Shown: one piece after another, positions 8,571 through 17,647 of the stretch
How the letters are laid out: every line of letters begins with the position of its first letter
Position numbering within the stretch: the first letter of the stretch is position 1
Assembly (NCBI RefSeq): GCF_030816915.1
Contig: NZ_JAUSYN010000002.1
Span: 6,399,501 to 6,463,500, forward strand
DNA length: 64,000 nt
Direction: 5' to 3'
From: Streptomyces sp. B3I8
GTDB taxonomy: Bacteria > Actinomycetota > Actinomycetes > Streptomycetales > Streptomycetaceae
Position numbers and translations under genes: made by a program
The notes under the pieces: generated by a model
The model's database searches: none
What the model was told of the DNA's origin: nothing
What the model saw: only the letters and a program-made list of their open reading frames with translations

Positions 8571-9560
8571 ATGCCCCTCTCGCCCACCCGCCGTACCGCC
8601 GCGACCGCGCTCGGACTCGCCGCCGCGCTCGCCCTCACCGCCTGCGGCAACCCCGACGACGGCGGCACGGCCGAGACCGCGGCCCTCCCGGGTGCCACCG
8701 CGAAGACGAAGATCGACACCAGCTCCGACCGGGCCCGCATCACCACGGGCAAGGTCGGCTCCCTGGCCGCCGAGGTCCCGGCGCGCATCCGGGAGAGAGG
8801 CACCCTGGAGATCGCCGACTCCGCCACCTCCTCCGCACCGCTCACCTTCTACGCCACCGACAACAAGACCGTCATCGGCGTCGAACCCGACCTCGCGCAC
8901 CTGGTCGCCGACGTGCTCGGCCTGAAGGCGCACCTCAACCCGGTCTCCTGGGAGAACGTCTTCGTCGGCCTCGACAGCGCCAAGTACGACGTCGGCTTCA
9001 GCAACATCACCGTCACCGAGGAGCGCAAGGAGAAGTACGACTTCGCCTCCTACCGAGAGGACAACCTCGCCTTCGAGGCCAAGAAGGGCAGCGGCCTGAA
9101 GGTCACCGGACCGAAGGACGTGGCGGGCCGGACGGTCGCCGTGAGCAGCGGCACCAACCAGGAGAAACTGCTCGTCGGGTGGAGCAGGGCGGACGAGAAG
9201 GCGGGCCGCGAGCCGGTCCGCATCAAGTACTACCAGAACCCCAGCGACACCTACCTCGCCCTGCGCTCCGGCCGCATCGATCTCGCCCTCGGCCCCAGCC
9301 CCACCGCCGCCTACCACGCCGCCACGGCCGGCGAGTCGGAGATCGCCGGCACGTACTCCGGTGCCGGTGCCACCCTGCAGGGCCTCATCGCGGCCACCAC
9401 CAAGAAGGACAGCGGGCTGGTGAAACCGCTCGCCGACGCGCTCAACCATGTGATCGAGAACGGCACGTACGCCAGGGTGCTGCGCCGCTGGGGGCTGTCC
9501 GACGAGGCGGTGACCAAGTCCGAGATCAACCCGCCCGGCCTGCCCAGGACAAACAAGTAG
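8571..9560 (+). CDS. second ABC transporter substrate-binding lipoprotein
   Basis: A 329-aa family 3 solute-binding lipoprotein with lipobox LTAC at about residues 23-26. The mature domain carries EIADSATSSAPLTFYA, VEPDLAHLVADVLG, FVGLDSAKYDVGFSNITVTEER and DTYLALRSGRIDLALG. It lies 105 bp after the ATPase and belongs to the same run. Two different binding proteins beside one ATPase suggests two related solutes, as in the Bacillus ytm/tcy system (two binders, two permeases, one ATPase). Confidence 0.88.
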   Translation: MPLSPTRRTAATALGLAAALALTACGNPDDGGTAETAALPGATAKTKIDTSSDRARITTGKVGSLAAEVPARIRERGTLEIADSATSSAPLTFYATDNKTVIGVEPDLAHLVADVLGLKAHLNPVSWENVFVGLDSAKYDVGFSNITVTEERKEKYDFASYREDNLAFEAKKGSGLKVTGPKDVAGRTVAVSSGTNQEKLLVGWSRADEKAGREPVRIKYYQNPSDTYLALRSGRIDLALGPSPTAAYHAATAGESEIAGTYSGAGATLQGLIAATTKKDSGLVKPLADALNHVIENGTYARVLRRWGLSDEAVTKSEINPPGLPRTNK

Positions 9561-9629
9561 CTTCCGCGATCCGGTCCGGTACGGCCCGGCCTCTCACCGA
9601 CCTCTGAGACCTGTGAGGACCCCACACTC

Positions 9630-10394
9630 ATGGCGCACACGACCGACCTCCCCGCGGACGAGGCCCCCGCCGTCCCGGCCTCGCCGCACGTCCTGGACAA
9701 CCCTGTCTGGGCCGCGCTGACCGGGCCGCACGCCGCCCGCTTCGCCGAACGCGTCGGCCGGGCCGCCCGCTATCCGGCCGACGTCTACGCGTTCGCCGCC
9801 GTCGCCGAACCCGTGGACCCGGCCGCCTGGGCCGACCTGCACACCCTCGCCGGGCCGTCGAAGCTCCTGCACATCAAGGGAGTGGACACCGTCCCTGCCG
9901 GGTGGGAGACCGTCGGCGCAGGAGAGGGCGTCCAACTCGTCGGCACCTCCCTGCGCGCCGAGCCGGACCCGGAGACCGTACGGCTCGGGCCGGACGACGT
10001 CCCCGAGATCCTGCATCTGATCGGCCGCACCGCACCGGGACCGTTCCTCACCCGCACCGTCGAACTCGGCACCTACCTCGGCATCCGGCACCGGGGGCGG
10101 CTGATCGCCATGGCGGGGGAGCGGCTGCGGGTGCCCGGCTGGACGGAGATCAGCGCGGTCTGCACCGACCCCGCCCACCGCGGCCGGGGCCTGGCCACCC
10201 GGCTGGTGCGCGCGGTCGCGGCGGGCATCCGCGACCGCGGGGAGACCCCGTTCCTGCACGCCGCGGCGGGCAACACGAGGGCGATCGAGCTGTACGAGTC
10301 GCTCGGGTTCACCCTGCGCCGCCGCACCACGATCCTCCGGGTGCGCACGCCGGCGGCGGTGCCCGGGCCCTCTCGCGCGGGTGCGCACCCCTGA
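9630..10394 (+). CDS. GNAT-family N-acetyltransferase
   Basis: A 254-aa acetyltransferase. The catalytic domain is in the second half: ISAVCTDPAHRGRGLATRLV holds the acetyl-CoA pyrophosphate loop (R/Q-x-x-G-x-G/A type, RGRGLA), followed by AGNTRAIELYESLGF typical of the FR47-like subgroup. In Bacillus S-alkyl-cysteine salvage operons an acetyltransferase N-acetylates the imported S-substituted cysteine before the flavin monooxygenase attacks it. Gene order here (transporter, GNAT, monooxygenases) supports that role. No matching deacetylase (M20 type) is visible in the window. Confidence 0.85.
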   Translation: MAHTTDLPADEAPAVPASPHVLDNPVWAALTGPHAARFAERVGRAARYPADVYAFAAVAEPVDPAAWADLHTLAGPSKLLHIKGVDTVPAGWETVGAGEGVQLVGTSLRAEPDPETVRLGPDDVPEILHLIGRTAPGPFLTRTVELGTYLGIRHRGRLIAMAGERLRVPGWTEISAVCTDPAHRGRGLATRLVRAVAAGIRDRGETPFLHAAAGNTRAIELYESLGFTLRRRTTILRVRTPAAVPGPSRAGAHP

Positions 10395-10459
10395 TCCGTC
10401 CGGCCCGCCGCCCCTCCCCGCCGCCGTACCCGTCACAGACCCTCAGGAAGGCGCCCCCC

Positions 10460-11741
10460 GTGTCCACAACCCCTCCATCCGACTCCTCCGCCTCACCCGC
10501 CTCCTCCGCCTCCTCCGCCTCCTCCGCCTCCTCCGCCTCCTCCGCCTCCTCCGCCTCCCCCCTTCACCTCGCCGTCGCCCTGGACGGCACCGGCTGGCAT
10601 CCCGCCTCCTGGCGCGAACGGGTCGCCCGCCCCCGGGAGTTGTTCACCGCCGGGTACTGGGCCGACCTGGTCGCCGAGGCCGAGCGCGGGCTGCTCGACT
10701 TCGTCACGATCGAGGACGGCCTCGGCCTCCAGTCCTCCCACCTCCTCGACCCCGACGAACGCACCGACCAGGTGCGCGGCCGTCTCGACGCCGTGCTGAT
10801 CGCCTCCCGGGTCGCCCCGCTGACCAGACACATCGGCCTGGTCCCGACCGTGGTGGCCACGCACACCGAGCCGTTCCACATCTCCAAGGCGATCGCCACC
10901 CTGGACCACGTCAGCGGCGGCCGGGCCGGACTCAGGGTGCGGATCAGTGTCCGTCCGGACGAGGCGGACCACTTCGGCCGCCGCCACGTCCCGCGCCCCG
11001 ACCTCACCGCGGACCTGTCCGCCCAGCCCCTCGTGACCGACCTGTTCGACGAGGCCGCCGACCACGTCGAGGTGGTGCGGCGGCTGTGGGACAGCTGGGA
11101 GGACGACGCCGAGATCCGGGACGTGGCCACCGGCCGCTTCGTCGACCGGGACAAGCTGCACCACATCGACTTCGAGGGCCGCTTCTTCAGCGTCAAGGGC
11201 CCCTCCATCACCCCGCGCCCGCCCCAGGGCCAGCCACTCGTCACCGCCCTCGCCCACCGGACCGTCCCGTACCGGCTGGTGGCCCGCCAGGCCGACGTCG
11301 GCCACGTCACCCCGCACGACACCGGCCAGGCGCGCGCGATCGTCGCCGAGATCCGCGCCGAACAGCGGGCAGCCGGGCGCGCGGACGAGTCTCTGCACAT
11401 CTTCGGCGACCTGGTGGTCCTCCTGGACGAGACCCGGGCGGCCGCGGAGGACCGGCTCGCCCGCCTGGACGACCTCGCCGGCACCCCGTACACCTCCGAC
11501 GCCCGCGTCTTCGCCGGGGACACCCGCCCAACTGGCGGACCTCGTGCAGGACTTGCAGTCGGCAGGGCTGACCGGCTTCCGGCTGCGGCCCGCCGTCACC
11601 GGGCACGACCTCCCGGCCGTCAGCAGGCTCCTGGTGCCCGAGCTCCAGCGCCGCGGCGCCTTCCGCCACGCCTACGAGGCCGACACCCTGCGCGGCCTTC
11701 TCGGTCTCGCCCGCCCCGCCAACCGCTACGCGGCCGCCTGA
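10460..11741 (+). pseudogene. LLM-class FMN monooxygenase broken by a +1 frameshift
   Basis: Starting at GTG 10460 (AGGAAGG ribosome site) the frame encodes a luciferase-like monooxygenase through SDARVFAGD, then leaves the family. One base less in the G run at 11516-11519 would give VFAGTPAQLADLVQDL, the standard C-terminal LLM motif, and continues to the TGA at 11739-11741 (ending RYAAA). The repaired protein would be ~426 aa. Landmarks before the break include FVTIEDGLGLQ, VSGGRAGLRVRIS and FEGRFFSVKGPS, resembling NtaA/SnaA-type enzymes. A Ser-Ser-Ala repeat occupies residues ~14-33. Either a sequencing error at GGGG or a true recent mutation; the rest of the gene is undamaged. Confidence 0.82.
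10499..10557 (+). repeat. in-frame 9-bp microsatellite (Ser-Ser-Ala)
   Basis: About six to seven tandem copies of TCCTCCGCC near the 5' end of the frameshifted monooxygenase, encoding a low-complexity Ser/Ala linker before the enzyme fold. Confidence 0.85.
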
Positions 11742-11761
11742 ACCGGAGGGACGCACCCACC

Positions 11762-13201
11762 ATGACCGAGCAACCGACCACCACCGAGCACTCGGCCACC
11801 ACCGAGCCACTCAAGCAGGTCCATCTCGCCGCCCACTTCCCCGGCGTCAACAACACCACCGTGTGGAGCGACCCGGAGGCCGGCAGCCACATCGAGTTCG
11901 CCTCCTTCGCGCACTTCGCGCGCACCGCCGAACGCGCCAAGTTCGACTTCCTCTTCCTCGCGGAGGGACTCAGGCTGCGCGAACACAACGGCAGGATCTA
12001 CGACTTGGACGTGGTGGGCCGCCCGGACACCTTCACCGTCCTCGCCGCGCTCGCCGCCGTCACCGACCGGCTGGGGCTGACCGGCACCATCAACTCCACC
12101 TTCAACGAGCCCTATGAGGTGGCCCGCCAGTTCGCCAGCCTCGACCACCTCTCGGGCGGCCGCGCCGCCTGGAACGTCGTCACCTCCTGGGACGCCTTCA
12201 CCGGCGAGAACTTCCGGCGCGGCGGCTTCCTGCCGCAGGAGGAGCGGTACTCCCGCGCCAAGGAGTTCCTCGCCACCGCGCACGAACTCTTCGACTCCTG
12301 GCACGGCGACGAGATCGTCGCGGACCCGGCCACCGGCGCGTTCCTGCGGGACGCGAAGGCCGGTTCCTTCGTGCACACCGGCCGGCACTTCGACATCCAC
12401 GGCCGGTTCGACGTGCCGCGCTCCCCACAGGGCCGGCCGGTGATCTTCCAGGCCGGCGACTCCGAGGATGGCCGCGAGTTCGCCGCGTCGAGCGCCGACG
12501 CGATCTTCAGCCGGCACTCCCGACTGGACGCCGGGCGGGCCTTCTACGCCGACGTGAAGTCCCGCCTCGCCAAGTACGGCCGCCGGCACGACCAGTTGCT
12601 CATCCTGCCCGCCGCCACCTTCGTGCTCGCCGACACCGACGCCGAGGCGGAGGAACGGGCCCACGAGGTGCGCCGCCTCCAGGTCAGCGGGGCCACCGCC
12701 CTGCGGCACCTGGAGTTCGTCTGGAACCGCGACCTGTCGTCGTACGATCCGGACGGGCCGCTGCCCGACATCGATCCGGACACCGGCGACGAGCACCTCG
12801 CCCGGGGCCGCGCCCAGACCCGCGAGTACCGTGACCGTCTGGCCACCGCCCGCGAGTGGCGTGAACTCGCCGCCGCGCACGGCTGGTCCATCCGTGACCT
12901 GGTCATCCACACCGGCAACCGGCAGAGCTTCGTGGGTTCGCCCGCCACCGTCGCGCGGACCATCGACGAGTTCGTGCAGGCCGACGCGAGCGACGGGTTC
13001 ATCCTCGTCCCGCACCTCACCCCCGGCGGCCTCGACGAGTTCGCCGACAAGGTCGTCCCCCTGCTCCAGGAACGGGGCGTGTTCCGCACCGAGTACGAGG
13101 GCACCACCCTGCGCGACCACCTCGGCCTCGACCATCCGGACCGGGAGCGCGACGAGTCGCGGGCGTACCCGGAGCGCGACGCCCGGCGGGTGGCGTCGTG
13201 A
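11762..13201 (+). CDS. NtaA/SnaA/DmoA-type FMN-dependent monooxygenase
   Basis: A 479-aa monooxygenase of the nitrilotriacetate/dimethyl-sulfide monooxygenase branch (longer than SsuD types), also represented by Bacillus YtnJ. Signatures are AHFPGVNNTTVWSDPEAG, FDFLFLAEGLRLREHNG, LDHLSGGRAAWNVVTSWD and FQAGDSEDGREFAA. ATG 11762 has a GGAGGG ribosome site. It oxidises a substrate with reduced FMN supplied in trans, probably by the SsuE-like reductase at 15558. The stop overlaps the next start in GTGA. In this context an S-substituted (N-acetyl)cysteine or dialkyl sulfide is the likeliest substrate class. Confidence 0.9.
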   Translation: MTEQPTTTEHSATTEPLKQVHLAAHFPGVNNTTVWSDPEAGSHIEFASFAHFARTAERAKFDFLFLAEGLRLREHNGRIYDLDVVGRPDTFTVLAALAAVTDRLGLTGTINSTFNEPYEVARQFASLDHLSGGRAAWNVVTSWDAFTGENFRRGGFLPQEERYSRAKEFLATAHELFDSWHGDEIVADPATGAFLRDAKAGSFVHTGRHFDIHGRFDVPRSPQGRPVIFQAGDSEDGREFAASSADAIFSRHSRLDAGRAFYADVKSRLAKYGRRHDQLLILPAATFVLADTDAEAEERAHEVRRLQVSGATALRHLEFVWNRDLSSYDPDGPLPDIDPDTGDEHLARGRAQTREYRDRLATAREWRELAAAHGWSIRDLVIHTGNRQSFVGSPATVARTIDEFVQADASDGFILVPHLTPGGLDEFADKVVPLLQERGVFRTEYEGTTLRDHLGLDHPDRERDESRAYPERDARRVAS

Positions 13202-14295
13202 AGTTCCTCGCCCTCACCCTCATCGTGCACCGCCCGGACCCGCTGACCGGTGTCCTCGTCCCCACCCACGACCGTTTCCGTGAGGTGCTCGACAGCGCGC
13301 TGCTCGCCGAGGAACTCGGCTTCGACGGCTTCGGCGTGGGGGAGCGGCACGAGCGGCCCTTCCTCTCCTCCTCGCCGACCGTCGTCCTCAGCCACATCGC
13401 CGCGCTGACCGGGCGCATCCGGCTCTTCACCGCCGTCACCACCCTCAGTCTCCTCGACCCCGTCCGCGCCTACGAGGACTACGCCACCCTCGACCACCTC
13501 TCCGAGGGCCGCCTCGACCTGATCATCGGCAAGGGCAACGGCGCCGCCCAGCGCGAGCTGTTCGACGTCACGCCCGAGGACCAGTGGGAGCGCAACGCCG
13601 AGAGCTACGAGGTGTTCCGGCGGATCTGGCGCCAGGACAAGGTCACCGCCGCGACCCGTTTCCGCCCGCCGCTCACCGACGCCGAGGTGTGGCCGCGCCC
13701 GTACCAGCGGCCGGTCCGGATCTGGCACGGCAGTGCCACCAGCAGGGAGTCGGTCGACCTGGCCGCCCGACACGGTGAGCCGCTGTTCTCGGCCAACGTC
13801 ACCCATCCGATAGAGCCCTACGCCGAACTGGTCCGCCACTACCGGGAGCGCTGGGAGCACCACGGCCACGACCCGGCCCGGATCACGGTCGGCGCCGGCA
13901 CGGCCGGCATCCTCGTGGCCCCGACCTCGCAGGCGGCCGTCGCCGCCTACCGGCCGGTGTTCGAGGCCAACCTGGCCCACGCCCGGCAGTCCGGCCTCCC
14001 CGTGGTCTTCGAGACCCTGGAGGACCATGTCGCCCGCAGCTCGGCCCTGATCGGCAGCCCGCAGCAGGTCGTCGAGAAGGTGCACCGGTACCACGAACAG
14101 CTCGGGCACACCGTCCTCCATGTGCACGCCGACGCCGGCGGGCTGCCGCCCGCCCGACACCGCGCCTCCCTCGAACTGTTCCAGTCCGCCGTCGCCCCCG
14201 TGCTGCGCCGGGAGATCCCCGACCCGCCGTTCACCTGGGGCCCGGTCCTCCCTGCCACTGCCGCACCCGTCACAGAGGAGTCCACCCATGTCTGA
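13198..14295 (+). CDS. LLM-class flavin-dependent oxidoreductase
   Basis: A 365-aa luciferase-fold oxidoreductase starting at GTG 13198 within the previous stop. It has GFDGFGVGERHERPF (the luciferase-like GxGEHH position), LDHLSEGRLDLIIGKGNG and GSPQQVVEKVHRYHEQLGH. The substrate is not predictable. Coupled translation with neighbours on both sides indicates it functions in the same organosulfur pathway. The C-terminal ~25 residues are Pro-rich and overlap the start of the next gene. Confidence 0.87.
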   Translation: MKFLALTLIVHRPDPLTGVLVPTHDRFREVLDSALLAEELGFDGFGVGERHERPFLSSSPTVVLSHIAALTGRIRLFTAVTTLSLLDPVRAYEDYATLDHLSEGRLDLIIGKGNGAAQRELFDVTPEDQWERNAESYEVFRRIWRQDKVTAATRFRPPLTDAEVWPRPYQRPVRIWHGSATSRESVDLAARHGEPLFSANVTHPIEPYAELVRHYRERWEHHGHDPARITVGAGTAGILVAPTSQAAVAAYRPVFEANLAHARQSGLPVVFETLEDHVARSSALIGSPQQVVEKVHRYHEQLGHTVLHVHADAGGLPPARHRASLELFQSAVAPVLRREIPDPPFTWGPVLPATAAPVTEESTHV

Positions 14296-15430
14296 CCTCA
14301 CGCTGGGCGTCCTCGACCTGGTCCCGATCCCGTCGGGCTCGACGGCCGCCGACGCGCTGCGCAACTCCGTCGACCTCGCACAGCAGGCCGAACGCCTCGG
14401 CTACGGCCGCTACTGGTTCGCCGAGCACCACCTCAACCCCGGCGTCGCCGGCACCTCGCCCGCCGTCGTCCTCGCGCTGACCGCCGCCGCCACCTCCACC
14501 ATCCGGCTCGGCTCGGGGGCCGTACAGCTCGGCCACCGTACGGCGCTGTCCACCGTGGAGGAGTTCGGCCTGCTCGACGCGGTGCACCCGGGCCGTTTCG
14601 ACCTGGGCCTGGGCCGCTCGGGCGGGCGCCCGCCGGGGGAGCCGGCCGCATCGCTGCCCGCGGCGACCCCGGTCGTCGACGGCCGCGCACCCAACGGGCT
14701 GCTGATCCCGCCCCGGTTCTCCTTCGCGCACCTGCTCGGCTCGCCCCGCATCGCCCTGCAGCGCGAGCTGCTCCTGCTGCCGGGCGCCGAACCGCAGGAC
14801 TACGCCGAGCAGATCGACGACCTCCTCGCCCTGCTGGCCGGCACCTACCGCTCCCCGGAGGGCGTCGAGGCCCACGTCGTACCGGGCGAGGGCGCCGACG
14901 TGGCGGTCTGGATCCTGGGCAGCAGCGGCGGCCAGAGCGCGGCGGTCGCCGGCCGCCGGGGGCTGCGGTTCGCGGCCAACTACCACGTCAGCCCGGCCAC
15001 CGTCCTGGAGGCGGTGGAGGGTTACCGCTCGTTCTTCCAGCCGTCCGAGTTCCTGGACAAGCCGTACGTCAGCGTCTCGGCGGACGTCGTCGTCGCCGAG
15101 GACGACGCCACCGCACGCGAACTCGCCACCGGGCACGGCCTGTGGGTGCGCAGCATCCGCACCGCCGAGGGCGCCATCGCGTTCCCGACACCCGAGGAGG
15201 CCCGCGCCCACCCGTGGTCCGACGCGGACCGGGCCCTCGTCCAGGACCGCCTCGACACCCAGTTCGTCGGCTCGCCCGGCCGGGTCGCCGACGAACTGGA
15301 GCGGCTGCGGGAGGCCACGGACGCGGACGAACTGCTCATCACGACGATCACCCACGACCACGCCGACCGGGTGCGCTCGTACGCGCTCCTCGCCGAGGAA
15401 TGGCGCCGACGGGGCCACACCACCCGCTGA
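14288..15430 (+). CDS. LLM-class flavin-dependent oxidoreductase (luciferase group 1 type)
   Basis: A 380-aa protein. ATG 14288 is preceded by GAGGAG and overlaps the previous gene by 8 bp. It begins LTLGVLDLVPIPSG and has YWFAEHHLNPGVAG, LGSGAVQLGH and FDLGLGRSGGRP, marking the group 1 luciferase-like family that also holds Bacillus YtmO. The central region is slightly longer than usual (insertion around residues 115-150). The flavin is probably reduced by the reductase 128 bp downstream. Substrate unknown. Confidence 0.88.
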   Translation: MSDLTLGVLDLVPIPSGSTAADALRNSVDLAQQAERLGYGRYWFAEHHLNPGVAGTSPAVVLALTAAATSTIRLGSGAVQLGHRTALSTVEEFGLLDAVHPGRFDLGLGRSGGRPPGEPAASLPAATPVVDGRAPNGLLIPPRFSFAHLLGSPRIALQRELLLLPGAEPQDYAEQIDDLLALLAGTYRSPEGVEAHVVPGEGADVAVWILGSSGGQSAAVAGRRGLRFAANYHVSPATVLEAVEGYRSFFQPSEFLDKPYVSVSADVVVAEDDATARELATGHGLWVRSIRTAEGAIAFPTPEEARAHPWSDADRALVQDRLDTQFVGSPGRVADELERLREATDADELLITTITHDHADRVRSYALLAEEWRRRGHTTR

Positions 15431-15440
15431 CCGCGCTGAC

Positions 15441-15502
15441 CCGTTGACCGACCCGCCCCGTTGACCGACCCGCCCCGACCCGACCCGTTGACCGACCCGA
15501 CC
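15441..15502 (+). repeat. short tandem repeat between monooxygenase and flavin reductase genes
   Basis: Three copies of a TTGACCGACCCG-containing unit (starting about 15444, 15461 and 15488) fill the gap. They look like TTGAC -35 elements but no -10 partners are evident. Confidence 0.6.
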
Positions 15503-15557
15503 CGCAGACATCCGCGTGGCCCCGTACCCCGAGAACGACGAACCGAGAGGTCCCCGC

Positions 15558-16115
15558 ATGGCCATCGTCCTGTCCGTCTCCGGAAGCCCCTCCGCCACCT
15601 CACGCACCGCCCGGCTGCTGCGCCACCTGGACCGGCGACTCGTCGCCCAGGGACACCGGGTGACCCCGCTGGACGTTCGCACCCTCCCCGCCGAGGCACT
15701 GCTCCTGGCCGACTTCGCGCACCCGGCGATCGTCCGGGCCACCGCCCTGTTCGAGCAGGCGGACGGAGTGGTGATCGGCACGCCCGTCTACAAGGCCGCC
15801 TACTCAGGGCTGCTGAAGTCACTGCTCGACCTGCTCCCGCAGTACGCCCTGGCGGGCAAGACCGTCCTCCCGCTGGCCACCGGGGGCACCACCGCCCATG
15901 TCCTGGCCATCGACTACGCCCTGCGCCCGGTCCTCGCGTCCATGGGCCCCGCCCACATCACGCCCGGCTGGTTCACGCTCGACAAGGACATAGCCGTCGC
16001 CGAGGACGGCACCGCGATGCTCGCGCCGGGCCCGGCCGAGGGGCTGGCCCGGGTCACGGACCAGTTCTCGGCGGCGCTCGGCGGCCGTACGACGGCACTG
16101 GCGGCGACGGGCTGA
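15558..16115 (+). CDS. ssuE: NAD(P)H-dependent FMN reductase, SsuE type
   Basis: A 185-aa flavodoxin-fold reductase that supplies reduced FMN to the two-component monooxygenases around it. It matches the SsuE pattern closely: VSGSPSATSRTARLL (phosphate loop), GVVIGTPVYKAAYSGLLK, LLDLLPQYALAGKTVLPL and ATGGTTAHVLAIDYALRPVL. ATG 15558 is preceded by GAGAGG. It is the only reductase inside the block, so it probably serves several of the six monooxygenases. Confidence 0.92.
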   Translation: MAIVLSVSGSPSATSRTARLLRHLDRRLVAQGHRVTPLDVRTLPAEALLLADFAHPAIVRATALFEQADGVVIGTPVYKAAYSGLLKSLLDLLPQYALAGKTVLPLATGGTTAHVLAIDYALRPVLASMGPAHITPGWFTLDKDIAVAEDGTAMLAPGPAEGLARVTDQFSAALGGRTTALAATG

Positions 16116-16281
16116 GGTTCGGCCGGTCCCGTGTGAGTCCGTGTGGTCCGTCCGGGCCACCGTCCTCCCGTCCGGACCGTCGTCGTTTCCACGCGGGCCG
16201 CCGCCGTCGTCGTCATCGTCGTTCCCGCGCGGGCCGCCGCCGGTCGTCGGCGCCCCACCCACCCCCCGATCGGAGCCCCGC

Positions 16282-17379
16282 GTGTCCCTCGTCTTCCACT
16301 GGTTCCTGCCGACCAACGGTGACAGCCGGCATGTCGTCGGCGGCAGCCACGGCACCCCCGTCACACGCTCCGCGGGCGACCGGCCGCCGACCGTCGCCTA
16401 CCTCAGCCAGATCGCCCGCGCCGCCGAGGACCTGGGCTTCGCCGGTGCGCTCACCCCGACGGGGGCCTGGTGCGAGGACGCGTGGCTGACCACCGCGATG
16501 CTCAGCCAACACACCGAGCGGCTGAAGTTCCTCGTCGCCTTCCGCCCCGGCTTCGTCTCCCCGACACTCGCCGCGCAGATGGCGTCGACCTTCCAACGGC
16601 ACTCCGGCGGACGGCTGCTGCTCAACGTCGTCACCGGCGGCGAGAGTCACGAGCAGCGCGCGTACGGCGACTTCCTCGACAAGGACGCCCGCTATCACCG
16701 TACCGGCGAATTCCTCGGCATCGTGAGGGAGTTGTGGGAGGGCCGGACGGTGACCGCGCGCGGCCGGCACCTCCATGTGGAGGACGCGCGGCTGACCCGG
16801 GTGCCCGACCCGCTCCCCGAGGTGTACTTCGGCGGGTCCTCGCCGGTCGCGGGGGAGGTCGCCGCCCGGCACGCCGACGTGTACCTCACCTGGGGCGAGC
16901 CGCCCGCCGCCGTGGCGGAGAAGATCGCCTGGGTGCGGTCACAGGCCGAGCGGGAGGGCCGGCGGGTCCGCTTCGGGATCCGGCTGCACGTCATCACGCG
17001 CGACACCGCCGAGCAGGCCTGGGCCGAGGCGGAGCGGCTCCTGGCCGGCTTCGACGCGGCGACGGTCGAGGCGGTGCAGGCCGGGCTCGCCCGCAGCGAG
17101 TCGGAGGGGCAGCGGAGGATGCGCGCACTGCACGGCGGCAGCCGCGACCGGCTGGAGATCCACCCCAACCTCTGGGCGGGCATCGGCCTGGTGCGCGGCG
17201 GAGCGGGCACGGCGCTGGTCGGCAGTCACACCGAGGTGGCCGCGCGCATCGAGGAGTACGCGGCCCTGGGCATCGAGGAGTTCGTGCTCTCCGGCTACCC
17301 GCACCTGGAGGAGGCCTACTGGTTCGGCGAGGGCGTCCTGCCGAGGCTCGAGGCGCGGGGGATGTGGCGGCGACCGTGA
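16282..17379 (+). CDS. ssuD: alkanesulfonate monooxygenase SsuD
   Basis: A 365-aa FMNH2-dependent enzyme that releases sulfite from alkanesulfonates, giving the aldehyde. It matches SsuD almost from end to end: FHWFLPTNGDSRH, CEDAWLTTAMLS, LKFLVAFRPGFVSPT, VYFGGSSPVAGEVA, YLTWGEPPAAV, RFGIRLHVI, NLWAGIGLVRGGAGTALVG and FVLSGYPHLEEAYWFGEG. GTG 16282 is chosen because SLVFHWFLPT is the canonical N-terminus and GGAG lies at 16272-16275. It is the last gene of the run. The sequence between ssuE and this start is Pro/Ser-coding low complexity, probably untranslated. Confidence 0.94.
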   Translation: MSLVFHWFLPTNGDSRHVVGGSHGTPVTRSAGDRPPTVAYLSQIARAAEDLGFAGALTPTGAWCEDAWLTTAMLSQHTERLKFLVAFRPGFVSPTLAAQMASTFQRHSGGRLLLNVVTGGESHEQRAYGDFLDKDARYHRTGEFLGIVRELWEGRTVTARGRHLHVEDARLTRVPDPLPEVYFGGSSPVAGEVAARHADVYLTWGEPPAAVAEKIAWVRSQAEREGRRVRFGIRLHVITRDTAEQAWAEAERLLAGFDAATVEAVQAGLARSESEGQRRMRALHGGSRDRLEIHPNLWAGIGLVRGGAGTALVGSHTEVAARIEEYAALGIEEFVLSGYPHLEEAYWFGEGVLPRLEARGMWRRP

Positions 17380-17497
17380 CGCCGGTCATGACGTCGACAC
17401 GGGCCGCGACCCTTCTCACCTGGTGAGACGTTCGGGCGTGGGTGGCGTGTGCGCACTTGACGGGGCCGGGCCGGGGGCAGAAACTCCAGTACGGTAA

Positions 17498-17516
17498 CCC
17501 TATCGATTCAGTAGGG
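17498..17516. promoter_or_regulatory. possible regulatory inverted repeat upstream of GST-like gene
   Basis: CCCTA-9 bp-TAGGG in a relatively A/T-rich stretch, 132 bp before the GST-like start, within the 268-bp gap after ssuD that otherwise holds no gene. A TTGACG lies at 17457. Weak evidence, by symmetry only. Confidence 0.25.
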
Positions 17517-17647
17517 AAGCAACCCGCGCCACCGTCCTCACCGTCCCCGCCTCCGCCTTCCCCACCGCCCTCGCACGTTCTCCATGCCCGATGTCCCGGA
17601 CGTCCCGCACGCCCGTACCTCCTGTGACCGAGCCCCCAGGGAGACGT

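Noticed and set aside
9902..13201. A continuous 1,099-codon frame that seems to fuse two monooxygenases
   Set aside because: The join is an artefact of the frameshift at 11516-11519. The segment between 11530 and 11760 in that frame is Arg/Pro-rich and unlike any LLM, while the next gene has its own ATG and ribosome site at 11762.
15441..15502. TTGACC repeats as multiple promoters before ssuE
   Set aside because: The TTGAC elements are part of a tandem repeat and lack plausible -10 sequences.
17388..17426. A 12-codon ORF after ssuD as a second leader peptide
   Set aside because: It has no Cys codons and no match to the HVDxxR pattern.
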